Source of the DNA: Rhodopila sp.
GTDB lineage: Bacteria; Pseudomonadota; Alphaproteobacteria; Acetobacterales; Acetobacteraceae
DNA: 38,592 bases
Assembly: GCA_031291715.1 (NCBI GenBank)
Contig: JARLIN010000537.1
Span: 1-38,592 of the forward strand
Direction: 5' to 3'
Shown: positions 1-9,744 of the stretch, piece by piece
How the letters are laid out: the number at the start of each line of letters is the position of its first letter
How positions within the stretch are numbered: the first letter of the stretch is position 1
The notes under the pieces: model-generated
What the model saw: the letters and a program-made list of their open reading frames with translations, nothing else
What the model was told of the DNA's origin: nothing
Databases searched by the model: none
Program-made: the position numbers and the translations under genes

Positions 1-677
1 CCCTGGGCGGCTGAGAACCTCACCGACCGGCTTGCCGGATGCGGGAGGATCAGCGCATCCGCAGCGAATAAGTCCTCAGTCAATGCAAGATGCCGTCCGA
101 CGATCGGCGACGGTCGATCCGTCTCGGTCAGCAGTCCACCCACCACACCCCGCATCGGCCCAGTCTCCTCGGCGTCGAAGGTAAGCGCATACGCGTCCTT
201 GGCCACACCAGGGACCAGCGGCCACCTGAACGCCGGGTGGGCGCCCATCGAGGCCGGAAGCACTTCGTCGTCGGTATTCGTAACGGTAAAGGTGATCTCG
301 AGCGTCGCGCCTGTCATGGCGTACCTGACCTCGAACCGGAACCCGAAAGGATACATTGCCCGCGTCTGTGCATCATCGCTCAGCGCCAACAGGCACCCGG
401 TCGGAGAGCGCTCAACCCACGCAAAGCGCCGGTCGCGCGCGAAGCCATGCTGCGTCAGCCGAAAGGGCCGGCCGCGGTGCACCAATGTGTCGTCTCGCAG
501 GCGGCCCACGATCGGAAACAGCACAGGCGCGTGACGCGGCCATACTGGAGCCGCCGACCACAAGTAATCCACGCCGGTTCTATCGCGCAGCGCGCAAAGC
601 TCCGCGCCGTCCGCCGTGACACTGGCCGCCAGGTCGGCCGTCGCGAACGTATGCCTGTCCGGGTCATCGCGCTTCAT
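1..677 (-). CDS. Aldose 1-epimerase (LacX-like mutarotase) family protein, 3' end cut by the window
   Basis: The frame is open from the ATG at 677 to the left edge (225 residues, no stop). Conserved-looking blocks typical of galactose mutarotase-like proteins of the LacX branch are visible: WPRHAPVLFPIVGRL near residues 46-60, QHGFARDRRF near 77-86, and GAHPAFRWPL near 145-154, in which the histidine matches the family's catalytic histidine. Such proteins interconvert sugar anomers in the cytoplasm or act on related sugar rings. An AGGAG lies about 8 nt before the start. The gene follows yejF on the same strand after a 329-bp gap, so it probably has its own promoter. The specific sugar is unknown. 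Confidence 0.8.
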   Translation of the reverse strand, partial: MKRDDPDRHTFATADLAASVTADGAELCALRDRTGVDYLWSAAPVWPRHAPVLFPIVGRLRDDTLVHRGRPFRLTQHGFARDRRFAWVERSPTGCLLALSDDAQTRAMYPFGFRFEVRYAMTGATLEITFTVTNTDDEVLPASMGAHPAFRWPLVPGVAKDAYALTFDAEETGPMRGVVGGLLTETDRPSPIVGRHLALTEDLFAADALILPHPASRSVRFSAAQ

Positions 678-1006
678 GCGGCCGCTCCTGTGCGGGAGAG
701 CATAGAGCCCAGTCTGATTTCCGTGTTAATGCCGGAAATCGCCCGGCTCAACAATTTATCACGCTTGCCGCTCGATGGTTCCGATATACTTCCAGCGGCT
801 ATTCGCGGCAGTCAGTGAGGAACCCACGACGGCGGATAGAACAGAGACGCGGGGAGAGCCAACCGATGGACTCCGCAAAGTTGTGACTTTGACTTATGCT
901 ATATTTTGGGCATCTGTGGTCGCGCTATTGGCATTGTGGTTACGATTGTATGGCTGCTTGTATGGCCAACTGCGCGATCCGCCCCGCTGAATAGACATCT
1001 TTTTTC
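678..1006. other. Intergenic region between yejF and the epimerase gene
   Basis: About 330 bp with no convincing gene. A 71-codon plus-strand frame (775-990) has a hydrophobic stretch but no ribosome binding site and codon use unlike its neighbours. The promoter of the minus-strand epimerase gene should lie here, but no clear -35/-10 pair is visible. Confidence 0.5.
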
Positions 1007-2611
1007 TCATTCCTCCACCACACCGCTGTCGTCGGCGTCGAGCGTGAAGGCGGCGGCCATCAGCGCCCGCGTGTAATCGTGGCGTGGCCGCGCGAGCACA
1101 TCATCGGCCGGCCCCTCCTCGACCACCCGGCCATGGCGCAGCACCACGATGCGATGCGCCAGCGCCCGAACCACCCGGAGATCATGACTGATGAACAGAT
1201 AGCCGAGGCGATGGTCGCATTGCAGTTGCTGCAGCAGATCGACGATCTGAGCCTGCACCGACATGTCCAGCGCGCTGGTCGGTTCGTCCAGCACCACGAA
1301 GCGCGGCTTCAGCACCATGGCACGGGCAATGGCGATGCGCTGGCGCTGGCCGCCGCTGAACTCGTGCGGGTAGCGGTCGCCGACATCCGCGGCGAGACCG
1401 ACCTCCTCCAGCGCCGCCGCCACCCGGACGCCGCGCTGCGCGCGTGACAGAGATGGCTCATGCACCGTCAGGCCCTCGGCGACGATCTCCGCCACGGTCA
1501 GCCGCGGCGACAGGCTGCCGAACGGGTCCTGGAACACGATCTGCATGTCGGCGCGCAATTGCCGCAGGCTCTTTTTGTCGAGGCCGGCCAGGTCCGTGCC
1601 GGCGAAGCGGATGCACCCCTCCGCCTGTACCAGTCGGAGCAGCCCATAGCCCATGGTGGATTTGCCGGAGCCGCTCTCGCCCACCAACCCGACGGTCTCA
1701 CCCTCGTGGACGACCACATTGACGCCGTCTACGGCGCGAACATACCCCACTGTCCGGCGCAGGACGCCACGGCGGATCGGGAAATGCACCCGCACGTCCG
1801 TCCCCTGCATAAGCGTGACGGCGTCGGGGCGCAGCGGCAACGGCCGGCCGCGCGGCTGGGCGGCCAGCAGCATCCGCGTGTAGGGATGGCGGGGCGCGTC
1901 GAACACCTCCGACACCAGGCCGGCCTCCACCATTGCCCCGTCCTTCATCACGCAGACCCGGTCGGCGTAGCGCCGCACGATCGCCAGATCATGGCTGATC
2001 AACAGCAGCGCCAGGCCGCGGACGGATTTTTCCGCCGCCAGCAGCTTCAGGATCTGCGCCTGGATGGTGACGTCGAGTGCGGTCGTCGGCTCGTCCGCAA
2101 TCAGCAAGGCGGGATCGTTGGCCAGCGCCATCGCGATCATCACCCGCTGCCGCTGCCCGCCGGAAAGCTGATGCGGAAACGCGTCGAGCCGGTGCGCCGC
2201 GTCAGGAAACCCGACCTCGTTGAGCAGTTCGATGACGCGCGCCCGCGCCGCGTCCGGAGTCACCCGCCGGTGCAACTGCACGGCCTCGGCGATCTGTTGG
2301 CCGATCCGGGTCAGCGGATTGAGGCTGGTCATCGGCTCCTGGAACACCATGCCGGCGACGCCGCCGCGCAGCCGTCGCAGCAGCCTGTCCCCGGCCCCGA
2401 TCACGCTCTGACCATCGACCACCGCGCGACCGCCGCAGGTGGCACCCGACGGCAGCAACTGCAGCAGCGACAGCGCCGTAAGCGACTTGCCGGAGCCACT
2501 CTCGCCGACCAGCGCCAGGGTTTCGCCGCGGTCCAGCGTGAAGCCGACCCGGTCCACCACGGTGCGGCTGCCAAAGGCAACGGTCAGGTCTTCGACTGTC
2601 ACGAGACTCAT
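1007..2611 (-). CDS. yejF: YejF-type ABC transporter ATPase with two nucleotide-binding domains
   Basis: 534 residues containing two complete ABC ATPase domains in tandem. Domain 1 has Walker A GESGSGKS at 36-43, signature LSGGQ at 149-153 and Walker B around 170-175. Domain 2 has Walker A at 311-318, signature FSGGQ at 418-422 and Walker B LDEP around 441-444. This double ATPase is characteristic of YejF, which energises the YejABEF oligopeptide importer (in enterobacteria it imports microcin C and helps resist antimicrobial peptides). The start ATG overlaps the yejE stop by 4 nt (ATGA), so translation is probably coupled. It is the last gene of the operon. Confidence 0.93.
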   Translation of the reverse strand: MSLVTVEDLTVAFGSRTVVDRVGFTLDRGETLALVGESGSGKSLTALSLLQLLPSGATCGGRAVVDGQSVIGAGDRLLRRLRGGVAGMVFQEPMTSLNPLTRIGQQIAEAVQLHRRVTPDAARARVIELLNEVGFPDAAHRLDAFPHQLSGGQRQRVMIAMALANDPALLIADEPTTALDVTIQAQILKLLAAEKSVRGLALLLISHDLAIVRRYADRVCVMKDGAMVEAGLVSEVFDAPRHPYTRMLLAAQPRGRPLPLRPDAVTLMQGTDVRVHFPIRRGVLRRTVGYVRAVDGVNVVVHEGETVGLVGESGSGKSTMGYGLLRLVQAEGCIRFAGTDLAGLDKKSLRQLRADMQIVFQDPFGSLSPRLTVAEIVAEGLTVHEPSLSRAQRGVRVAAALEEVGLAADVGDRYPHEFSGGQRQRIAIARAMVLKPRFVVLDEPTSALDMSVQAQIVDLLQQLQCDHRLGYLFISHDLRVVRALAHRIVVLRHGRVVEEGPADDVLARPRHDYTRALMAAAFTLDADDSGVVEE

Positions 2612-3651
2612 TGGGGCGAACCGGTCAACGGCGTCTTGCGCGGATCGAACGCATCACGCACCGCCTCGCCGATAAACACCAGCAGGGTGAGCAGCCCGCC
2701 CAGCACCACGAACGCGGTGATTCCAAGCCAGGGGGCCTGCAGATTGTTCTTTCCCTCCGACACCAGCTCACCCAGCGACGGCGACCCCGGCGGCAGGCCG
2801 AAGCCGAGGAAATCCAGACTGGCGAGGATGGTGACCGAGCCGGACAGGGTGAACGGCAGGAAGGTCAGCGTCGCCACCATGGCATTGGGCAGGATATGCC
2901 GCCACATCACCGCCGCATCGGACACGCCCAGGGCCTTGGCCGCACGGACATAGTCCAGGTTGCGGCCGCGCAGGAACTCGGCCCGCACCACGCCTGTCAG
3001 ATTCATCCAGCTGAACAACAGAAGAAAGACCAGCAAGATCCAGAAGCTCGGCGTGATGATGCTGGCGAGAATGATCAGCAGATAGAGCTGTGGCATCCCG
3101 GACCAGATCTCGATGAAGCGCTGGAACAGCAGATCAACCAGGCCACCACGATAGCCCTGGATGGCGCCGGCGGCGATGCCGACCGCCGACGAAATCGCCG
3201 TCAGGATGAACCCGAACAGCACCGAAATGCGAAACCCATAGATGACGCGCGCCAGCACGTCGCGCGCCTGGTCATCGGTCCCCAGCAGATTCTTGCCGTC
3301 CGGGGGCGAGGGCGCGGGCGTCGGCAGCCGCTTCACCACCGTGTCGTAGGAGTAGCGGATCAACGGCCAGACCATCCAGCCGCGGGCGTTAATCGCCGCC
3401 TGCACTTCAGGATCAGTGTAGTCCGCCTCGGTCGGCATGAAGTCGGCGCCGAAGGTATCCTCGCTGTAGTCCCGCAGCACCGGCACATACCATTGCCCGT
3501 CGTAGCGGATCAGGAGCGGGCGGTTGTTGGCCAGCAGTTCGGCGAACAAAGTCAGGCCGAACAATCCCAGGAAAATCCACAGCGACCAGTATCCGCGCTT
3601 ATGGGCGCGGAAGATCGCCAGTCGCCGGCGCGTCAGCGGCGAGATATGCAT
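2608..3651 (-). CDS. yejE: YejE-type peptide ABC transporter permease
   Basis: 347 residues, an inner-membrane permease of the oligopeptide/dipeptide type. It has an N-terminal helix (about 20-42), a long periplasmic loop (about 45-130) typical of YejE, then five or so membrane helices. The cytoplasmic EAA-like loop includes YVRAAKALGVSDAAVMWRHI and is followed by LPNAM, the region that contacts the ATPase. The start ATG overlaps the yejB stop by one base and its own stop overlaps yejF. It would pair with YejB to form the channel. Confidence 0.93.
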   Translation of the reverse strand: MHISPLTRRRLAIFRAHKRGYWSLWIFLGLFGLTLFAELLANNRPLLIRYDGQWYVPVLRDYSEDTFGADFMPTEADYTDPEVQAAINARGWMVWPLIRYSYDTVVKRLPTPAPSPPDGKNLLGTDDQARDVLARVIYGFRISVLFGFILTAISSAVGIAAGAIQGYRGGLVDLLFQRFIEIWSGMPQLYLLIILASIITPSFWILLVFLLLFSWMNLTGVVRAEFLRGRNLDYVRAAKALGVSDAAVMWRHILPNAMVATLTFLPFTLSGSVTILASLDFLGFGLPPGSPSLGELVSEGKNNLQAPWLGITAFVVLGGLLTLLVFIGEAVRDAFDPRKTPLTGSPQ

Positions 3652-4727
3652 TATTGCCTGGCCTCGAAATCGATGCGCGGATCGACCACGGTGTACAGCA
3701 TGTCGCCAACGATCTGCATCAGCAGGCCAAGCAGGGTGAACACATAAAGCGTGCCAAACATCACCGGGTAGTCGCGCCGGATCGCCGATTCGAATCCCAG
3801 CAGCCCGAGGCCATCGAGCGAAAAGATGATCTCGACCAGCAAAGCGGAAGAGAACAGGATGCCGATGAAAGCCGACGGAAACCCGGCGATGATCAGCAGC
3901 ATCGCGTTGCGGAATACATGGCGGTACAGGATGCGCTGCTCGCTGGCGCCTTTGGCACGCGCGGTGACGACGTATTGCTTTCGAATCTCCTCCAGGAAGC
4001 AGTTCTTGGTCAGCACCGTCAGCCCGGCGAAGCCGCCGACCACGATCGCCGTCGTTGGCAGCACTATGTGCCAGAGATAATCCGCGACGCGGGCCGGAAC
4101 GCCCCAGGACTCAGAGCCGGCGCTGTGCAGCCCGCGTAACGGGAACCACTGCACGAAGCTGCCGCCGGCGAACAGCACGACCAGCAGGATGGCGAACAGA
4201 AATCCCGGCACAGCATAGCCGATCAGCACGGCGGCACTGCTGACCACATCGAAGCGGCTGCCGTCGCGCACCGCCTTGGCGATGCCAAGTGGAATCGAGA
4301 CGAAATAGACCAGGAGCGTCGACCACAATCCGAGCGAGATCGAGACCGGCATCTTCTGCTCTATCAGCCGCAGCACCGGCTCGTCGCTAAAGAAGCTGCG
4401 CCCGAAATCGAAGGTCAGGTAACCGCGCAGCATCAGCACGAAACGCTCGGGGGCGGGCTTGTCGAAGCCGAACATCCGCTTGATGTCAGCAAGCACATGC
4501 GGGTCGAGGCCACGGGCGCCGCGATAGCTGCTGTCGCCTGACGGCATCGTCTCGGCCGCGCCGGCGCCGGTCATCCGCCCGGTGACGGCGCCGCGCCCCT
4601 TCAATTCGGCGACCATCTGCTCCACCGGGCCACCAGGAGCGAACTGCACGACCGCGAAGTTGATGGCAATGATGCCGAACAGCGTCGGGATCACAAGCAG
4701 CAGGCGACGAAGAAGATAGGATGCCAT
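3651..4727 (-). CDS. yejB: YejB-type peptide ABC transporter permease
   Basis: 358 residues. The N-terminus ([19 protein letters not shown]) is the usual DppB/OppB-type first helix followed by the [11 protein letters not shown] motif. The EAA-like loop has [20 protein letters not shown] around residues 250-270. The extra loop around residues 40-75 and the Asp/Arg-rich C-terminus ([11 protein letters not shown]) fit YejB. The gene is 35 bp downstream of yejA and overlaps yejE by one base, within a four-gene operon. Confidence 0.93.
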   Translation of the reverse strand: MASYLLRRLLLVIPTLFGIIAINFAVVQFAPGGPVEQMVAELKGRGAVTGRMTGAGAAETMPSGDSSYRGARGLDPHVLADIKRMFGFDKPAPERFVLMLRGYLTFDFGRSFFSDEPVLRLIEQKMPVSISLGLWSTLLVYFVSIPLGIAKAVRDGSRFDVVSSAAVLIGYAVPGFLFAILLVVLFAGGSFVQWFPLRGLHSAGSESWGVPARVADYLWHIVLPTTAIVVGGFAGLTVLTKNCFLEEIRKQYVVTARAKGASEQRILYRHVFRNAMLLIIAGFPSAFIGILFSSALLVEIIFSLDGLGLLGFESAIRRDYPVMFGTLYVFTLLGLLMQIVGDMLYTVVDPRIDFEARQ

Positions 4728-4761
4728 CAGTGCAGGGTACCATCGAATTCAGCTGCGCACA

Positions 4762-6636
4762 TCATGGTCCGTTGCGCCGGGCCGCATCGGTGGCGGCGGC
4801 CCGCACCGGGTCCACCCACCAGCTGTCGAATGCGAGCCCGGTGCGCACCGGCTTGTCCGGCCGGCCGAAGCGGTCCCAATAGGCGACCCGAACGGATTGC
4901 AGATACCAGTGCGGCACCACGTACCAGCCGGCCAGCAGCACCCGGTCAAGCGCATGGGTGGCGACCACCAGGTGCGCGTAGTCCGGGGCGGAGACGACCT
5001 GATGCACGAGGTCATCGATCACCGGGCTGCAGACCCCCATCAGGTTCCAGCCGCCTTCCGGCTTCATGCTGTCGCAGGTCCAGTAGCCGGTCTGCTCATT
5101 GCCTGGGCTCTCGGACTCGCCGAACGTGACCACGATCATGTCGTAGTCATAGGTGTCGGTCAGCCGCTGAAACTGCGCCGGATCGACCGTCCGCACCCGC
5201 GCTTCGATCCCCAGCCGCGACAGCCATTGCACATACGGCAGGGCCACGCGCTCGAACGCCGGCTGATCCAGCAGGATCTCGAAGCTGAACGGCTGGCCCT
5301 CGGCATCGACCAGCTTCCGGTCACGCACTTTCCACCCGGCCTGCTCCAGCAGCGCCATCGCACCGCGCATCGTCTCGCGGTTGTTGCCGGACCCGTCGGA
5401 TACCGGAAGCTGGAACGGCGTGGTGAACAAATCGGGCGGCAGCTGGTCGCGATATTTGTCCAGCAATGCCAACTCGGCCCCCTGGGGGATGCCGCTGGAA
5501 GCGAGGTCGCTGTTGCTGAAATAGCTTCTGGTCCGGGTATAGTTGCCATAGAACAGGTTGGCATTGGCCCATTCGAAATCGAACACCATCGCCAGCGCAT
5601 GCCGCACCCGGACATCCTTGAACAGCGGCCGGCGCGTGTTCATGCCGAAGCCCTGCATCCCTGTCGGCAGCCGGTGGGGCAGCAACTCCTTCTTCACCAG
5701 CCCCTTCTGCACCGCCGGGAAGTCGTAGGCGGTGGCCCAATCCTTGGCGATGTTCTCCTCGCGGAAATCGATCTGCCCGGCCTTGAACGCCTCCAGCGCC
5801 ACCGTCCCGTCGCGGAAATATTCGGTGCGCCGCGTGTCGAAATTGGCGAGCCCGCGCATCACCGGCAGGTCCTTCGACCAGACATCGGGCACGCGCTCCA
5901 TCGACAGGCTGCGGCCGAACTCGAAGCGGCCAACCCGGTAGGGGCCGGAGCCGAGCGGCGGGTCGGTCAGCGGCTTATCGAAGTCGCGCCCGGCCCACCA
6001 ATGCTTCGGCAACACCGCCATCTGGCCAAGAATCAGCGGCAGTTCGCGATTCAAATTGGACTTGAAGTGGAACACCACTCGGCGCGGCCCCTCGACCGTC
6101 ACCGAGGCGACGTCGGCGTAGTATTGTCGGAAGAACGGACGGCCCTTCTCGCGCAAAGTTTCGAAGGTCCAGGCGACATCCTCGGCGGTGACTGGTGTGC
6201 CGTCGTGAAACTTCGCCTCCGGCCGCAATTCAAAGGCAACGCCCATGCGGTCGGCCGGCAGTTCGATCACCTGCGCGAGCAGGCCGTATGCGGTCTCGGC
6301 TTCGTCCACGTTGTCCTTCAACAGCGTGTCCCAGACCCGCGCCGCCTCCAAGGCAGGGGTACCGCGGACGATGAACGGGTTGAAGCTGTCGAATGTGCCG
6401 ATAGCGCTGAGCGCGACCTCGCCCCCTTTGGGCGCGTCAGGGTTCACATAAGGAAAAAACTTGAAGTCCGGCGGCAGCGACGGGGCCCCCAGCAGCGAAA
6501 TGCCATAGGTGCGTAGCGGTGCCTCAGCCGCGGTCGCCGGCGCGGCCTGCGCCGCCGTGAGAGGCGTTTGGGCATAGCCCGTCCCCGCGCAGGCGAGCAG
6601 CCACACTGCCACTCCAACCCCCCATTTCACGCGCAT
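4762..6636 (-). CDS. yejA: YejA-type periplasmic oligopeptide-binding protein
   Basis: 624 residues, family 5 extracellular solute-binding protein. An N-terminal Sec signal peptide is visible (MRVKWGVGVAVWLLACAGTGYAQ, cleavage probably after YAQ). The mature part begins with a block typical of YejA (YGISLLGAPSLPPDFKFFPY) and contains ELRPEAKFHDGTPVTAEDV, the usual SBP family 5 signature. AGGAG lies about 8 nt before the ATG. It is the first gene of yejABEF, so the operon promoter should lie in 6637-6858, where I see no clear operator. The ligand is likely a peptide or peptide-like compound. Confidence 0.93.
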   Translation of the reverse strand: MRVKWGVGVAVWLLACAGTGYAQTPLTAAQAAPATAAEAPLRTYGISLLGAPSLPPDFKFFPYVNPDAPKGGEVALSAIGTFDSFNPFIVRGTPALEAARVWDTLLKDNVDEAETAYGLLAQVIELPADRMGVAFELRPEAKFHDGTPVTAEDVAWTFETLREKGRPFFRQYYADVASVTVEGPRRVVFHFKSNLNRELPLILGQMAVLPKHWWAGRDFDKPLTDPPLGSGPYRVGRFEFGRSLSMERVPDVWSKDLPVMRGLANFDTRRTEYFRDGTVALEAFKAGQIDFREENIAKDWATAYDFPAVQKGLVKKELLPHRLPTGMQGFGMNTRRPLFKDVRVRHALAMVFDFEWANANLFYGNYTRTRSYFSNSDLASSGIPQGAELALLDKYRDQLPPDLFTTPFQLPVSDGSGNNRETMRGAMALLEQAGWKVRDRKLVDAEGQPFSFEILLDQPAFERVALPYVQWLSRLGIEARVRTVDPAQFQRLTDTYDYDMIVVTFGESESPGNEQTGYWTCDSMKPEGGWNLMGVCSPVIDDLVHQVVSAPDYAHLVVATHALDRVLLAGWYVVPHWYLQSVRVAYWDRFGRPDKPVRTGLAFDSWWVDPVRAAATDAARRNGP

Positions 6637-6858
6637 CCCACGGCTCCTGCACTTTCCGGCATGATAGCGGTCATCACCCCTGTTCGTCAGCTGTGCTCAC
6701 CAGGGTCAGCCCCCCAAGGCTTAACCAACGTCACTCAACCAACCTCGTCGGCGGTGCACCGTAGCGGCGATCAAGCGGCCGACAGCGCCGGGTCGCCGGT
6801 TACCAGCGCAAAGCCCGGCCGGAGGAAGCGCTTCGTTACCCGAGGGATCGAGGACGCG

Positions 6859-8517
6859 TCACGACGTATGCCAGCCGTATTGCTGCGGCTTGCGTCCGGC
6901 CGCGTGGTGAAGTCTCACGTTGACCAGCGCGGGACCGGGATAGGCCATCGCCGCATCCAACGCGCCGCGCAGATCTTTGGGGTCCTCGATGTACCAACCC
7001 TTGCCTCCGAACGCCTCCATCATCTTCTCGTAGCTCGTACCGATCGTTAGCACGCGCGGCGGTAGCTGCCCTCGATCCTCCGGAAATTCGGCGATACCAC
7101 CGCCGATACCGCCGTTGTTCAGCACCACCACCTTTACCGGCAGCCGGTAGCGGCACGCGGTCTCCATCTCCATGCCGGAGAAGCCGATCGCCGAGTCCCC
7201 CGAAACCGAGATGATCGGCCGATCCGGATGGACCACCGCTGCGGCGATGGCGAAGCCCATCCCGACGCCCATCGTGCCGTAGCTGCCAGCGTCCAGCCGC
7301 AGCCGCGGCGCTGTGTTGGGCAACTGGGTGCGGCCAATATCCATCGTATTGGCGCCCTCACCGATGATTACCGCGTTCTTCGGCATCCACGCGCTGATGT
7401 CTTTCAGGGCCCGATAGTAGTTGGTCGGCGTCGAATTGTCGTCGATCATCGGCTGGATCTGTTTCGCATTCGCCGCCGACTTCTCGGCGATGGCCGCGCG
7501 CCATGGCGTATCCTTCGGATAGAACCACTGCCGATCGGCCAGCGCCTTATTGAGCTGACCCACCACCGCCCTGCCGTCGCCGACCAGCGCCACCTCTGCC
7601 GGCACATTGTTGCCGATCGCCTCCGGCGAGATGTCCAACTGCACGATACGCACTTTCTTGTTGAACCGCGGCGGCAGCCCGAAATGCATGATCCAGTTCA
7701 GCCGGGCGCCCAACAGGAAAATGACGTCGGCCTCCTGCAGCGCATGACTGCGCGCCGCGCCCACCGACAGCGGATGCGTATCGTCCATCACGCCCTTGCC
7801 CATTGGCGACGCGAGGAACGGAACCTGCGTCCGTTCGATAAAGGCACGCACCGCGTCCTCCGCCCGCGACCAGGCCATGCCCTTGCCGACGATCACCAGC
7901 GGCCTTTCCGCCGATTCCAGGACATTCAGCGCCTTGTCGATGTCTTCATCCATCGCCTGCATGCGCGGCGGTTCCGGGATCGTGGCGGCCTGATGGACCT
8001 TCTCCTCCTCGACCTCGCCCAGGATGATGTCGTCGGGCATGTCGAGATAGGTCGCACCCGGACGGCCGTAGATCGACTGCCGTACCGCCATTTCCACGTA
8101 GAACGGGATGCGGTGCACATGTTCGACCGCATGCGCAAACTTGCAGAACGGCGAGGCGATCTGCACCTGCCGTTCCTCCTGGAAGGCGCCCATCCCGTTC
8201 TGGTAGGTGGGCGAGGCGCCGCCGATCAGGATCATCGGCCAGCAATTCTGTTGCGCATTCGCCAACCCCGCGAGGCCATGCACGACACCGGGGCCCGAAA
8301 CGACCAGCGCGGCGCCCGGCCGACCCGTCATGTATCCCACGGCTTGCGCGGCGTAGGAGGCGGACTGCTCGTTCCGCATGCCGATATAGGTAATTCCCGC
8401 CTTCTGCGCGGCCACCGCGATGGGTGCCACCGGGAAGCCGACGATACCGAACATGTAGTCGACGCCCTGTTGCTTCAGGCTGCGGGCCATCAAGGTGGCG
8501 CCATCGATCTTGCTCAT
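6859..8517 (-). CDS. ThDP-dependent 2-hydroxyacyl-CoA lyase / oxalyl-CoA decarboxylase-like enzyme
   Basis: 552 residues with the three-domain layout of thiamine-diphosphate enzymes. The catalytic glutamate is E50 in GMRNEQSASYAAQ. The ThDP/Mg site is GDSAIGFSGMEMET starting at 440, with the downstream NNGGI at 467-471. The central domain carries GARLNWIMHFG (270-280), close to oxalyl-CoA decarboxylase and 2-hydroxyacyl-CoA lyase (HACL). The C-terminal KPQQYGWHTS resembles the HACL tail. HACL splits 2-hydroxyacyl-CoA to formyl-CoA and an aldehyde; Oxc decarboxylates oxalyl-CoA. No formyl-CoA transferase lies nearby, which favours a HACL-like reaction or another ThDP chemistry. It is the last gene of the minus-strand catabolic run, with a strong GGGGGG-type RBS of its own. 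Confidence 0.82.
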   Translation of the reverse strand: MSKIDGATLMARSLKQQGVDYMFGIVGFPVAPIAVAAQKAGITYIGMRNEQSASYAAQAVGYMTGRPGAALVVSGPGVVHGLAGLANAQQNCWPMILIGGASPTYQNGMGAFQEERQVQIASPFCKFAHAVEHVHRIPFYVEMAVRQSIYGRPGATYLDMPDDIILGEVEEEKVHQAATIPEPPRMQAMDEDIDKALNVLESAERPLVIVGKGMAWSRAEDAVRAFIERTQVPFLASPMGKGVMDDTHPLSVGAARSHALQEADVIFLLGARLNWIMHFGLPPRFNKKVRIVQLDISPEAIGNNVPAEVALVGDGRAVVGQLNKALADRQWFYPKDTPWRAAIAEKSAANAKQIQPMIDDNSTPTNYYRALKDISAWMPKNAVIIGEGANTMDIGRTQLPNTAPRLRLDAGSYGTMGVGMGFAIAAAVVHPDRPIISVSGDSAIGFSGMEMETACRYRLPVKVVVLNNGGIGGGIAEFPEDRGQLPPRVLTIGTSYEKMMEAFGGKGWYIEDPKDLRGALDAAMAYPGPALVNVRLHHAAGRKPQQYGWHTS

Positions 8518-8829
8518 GATTTCCCCCCATCGATGCGGCTGGACGTTGATTGGCGTGCGGATGCTGTCAGGATCCGGGTATCGGAGGCCGCATTACTGGA
8601 AAGATTGAGCGCTTATTCCACGGCTGGATAGCCGGGGGCGGCCGGGAGGCCGAAAAGGCGCGCATTTGTTATCGCGACGGGTGATACCAGCCCGCGCGAA
8701 GACGAACACACCAGCCGCCGTCCCATGGTCGTCCTGGCCGGACTTGATCCGGCCATCCGTGTCGGGCCGACTTATTGATGAATAACCATTTACCGAGGTG
8801 CAACGGGTGCCCGGATCATGATGGGTACT
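8518..8829. other. 312-bp intergenic region with a palindromic repeat
   Basis: No gene is visible. The region separates the lyase from the dehydrogenase upstream and holds a perfect 8-bp-arm inverted repeat at 8735-8755. A separate promoter for the lyase gene could lie here, so the lyase may not be strictly co-transcribed with the genes above it. Confidence 0.5.
8735..8755. repeat. Palindromic intergenic repeat
   Basis: Inverted repeat TGGCCGGA-CTTGA-TCCGGCCA, 8-bp arms and a 5-nt loop, within GTC-CTGGCC...GGCCATCC. It resembles the 'gtcatggccgggcttgtcccggccat' type of dispersed palindrome common between alphaproteobacterial genes. It may act as a transcript-end hairpin. Confidence 0.6.
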
Positions 8830-9723
8830 TTACCGAGTCTTCGGCATCTCAAATCCGGCGTCGCGTTCGATGTATTTCACGATCGCGGTCAGGTCCTCGT
8901 GGGCCGCGCCTTGATGCATGGCGTGCTTGAACACCAATCGCGCCGCCTGGCACACCCACATCGGCACACCGAGGTCTTCCCCCTGCGCGATCGCGAGGTC
9001 GATGTCCTTCATCAGAATGTGCATCTCGGCACCATAGTCGAAACCGCGGGTCAGCACGGAAACCGGGAATTTCGACTCCGTCGCACTGTTCCGCCCGCTG
9101 CCGGCGTTGATCGCGCTCAGCATGACCTCGGGATCGAGCCCGCCCTTCGCCCCCATCACGAACGCCTCTGCCGTCGCCGCCAGGGCAACTGCGGAGAGGA
9201 TGTTGTTGGTCAGTTTCAGCACCTGCGCCGCGCCCGGCTTGTCCCCGGCCACGGTCAGGGTGCGGCCCCACAACGAAATCATCGGCCGCACCCGCGCCAC
9301 CGCCGCCGGATCGCCAGAGACCATGACGGACAACGTGCCCGCCCGCGCACCCGGCGGTCCCCCGGAGATCGGGCAATCGACCACGGTGACACCCCGTGCC
9401 GCCATGGCTTGCTCGATCTCCTTCACGAACGGAACACCAACGGTGCAGGTGTTGACCAGCAACTTCATCGCACTGCCCTCGGCCAGCCCATTCGCACCGA
9501 AAGCCACGGCACGGAAAGCAGCCAGCGTAGGCAGCGAGACGAAAACGATCTCACACTGGTCCGCGAGATCCTTGGGCGAGGCAGCCCGTCGCGCCTGCCG
9601 TTCCAGCAGCGGCAGCATTGCCGCCTCCCGGATATCGTAAACCGTCAGGCGATGCCCACCATCCAGCAGTTTGCCGGCCATGGGCAGGCCCATGTTCCCG
9701 ACGCCAAGGTATCCCGCGTCCAT
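8830..9723 (-). CDS. Beta-hydroxyacid dehydrogenase (3-hydroxyisobutyrate / tartronate semialdehyde reductase family)
   Basis: 297 residues. The Rossmann nucleotide-binding motif is GVGNMG at 7-12, followed by an acidic residue after strand 2 (YDIRE, D30), which fits NAD rather than NADP. The substrate-binding signature is DCPISGGPPGARAGTL at 116-131 and the catalytic lysine is K170 in LKLTNN. The family oxidises 3-hydroxyacids to semialdehydes or the reverse. GGGAGGAAACG precedes the ATG. It lies 21 bp downstream of the amidohydrolase gene, so they are probably co-transcribed. The precise substrate cannot be told from sequence. Confidence 0.88.
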   Translation of the reverse strand: MDAGYLGVGNMGLPMAGKLLDGGHRLTVYDIREAAMLPLLERQARRAASPKDLADQCEIVFVSLPTLAAFRAVAFGANGLAEGSAMKLLVNTCTVGVPFVKEIEQAMAARGVTVVDCPISGGPPGARAGTLSVMVSGDPAAVARVRPMISLWGRTLTVAGDKPGAAQVLKLTNNILSAVALAATAEAFVMGAKGGLDPEVMLSAINAGSGRNSATESKFPVSVLTRGFDYGAEMHILMKDIDLAIAQGEDLGVPMWVCQAARLVFKHAMHQGAAHEDLTAIVKYIERDAGFEMPKTR

Positions 9724-9744
9724 CGTTTCCTCCCGCCGTAGGTG

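Noticed and set aside
90-818. Long plus-strand open frame (242 codons)
   Set aside because: It is the antisense of the minus-strand epimerase gene, whose protein shows clear family motifs; the plus-strand product is Arg/Pro-rich noise.
775-990. 71-codon plus-strand frame with a hydrophobic segment
   Set aside because: No ribosome binding site, codon use unlike neighbours and no recognisable family; kept only as a remark on the intergenic region.
1460-2953. 497-codon plus-strand frame across yejF/yejE
   Set aside because: Antisense shadow of GC-rich genes; His/Gln/Arg-rich product and no RBS.
4897-6516. 539-codon plus-strand frame
   Set aside because: Antisense shadow of yejA with low-complexity composition.
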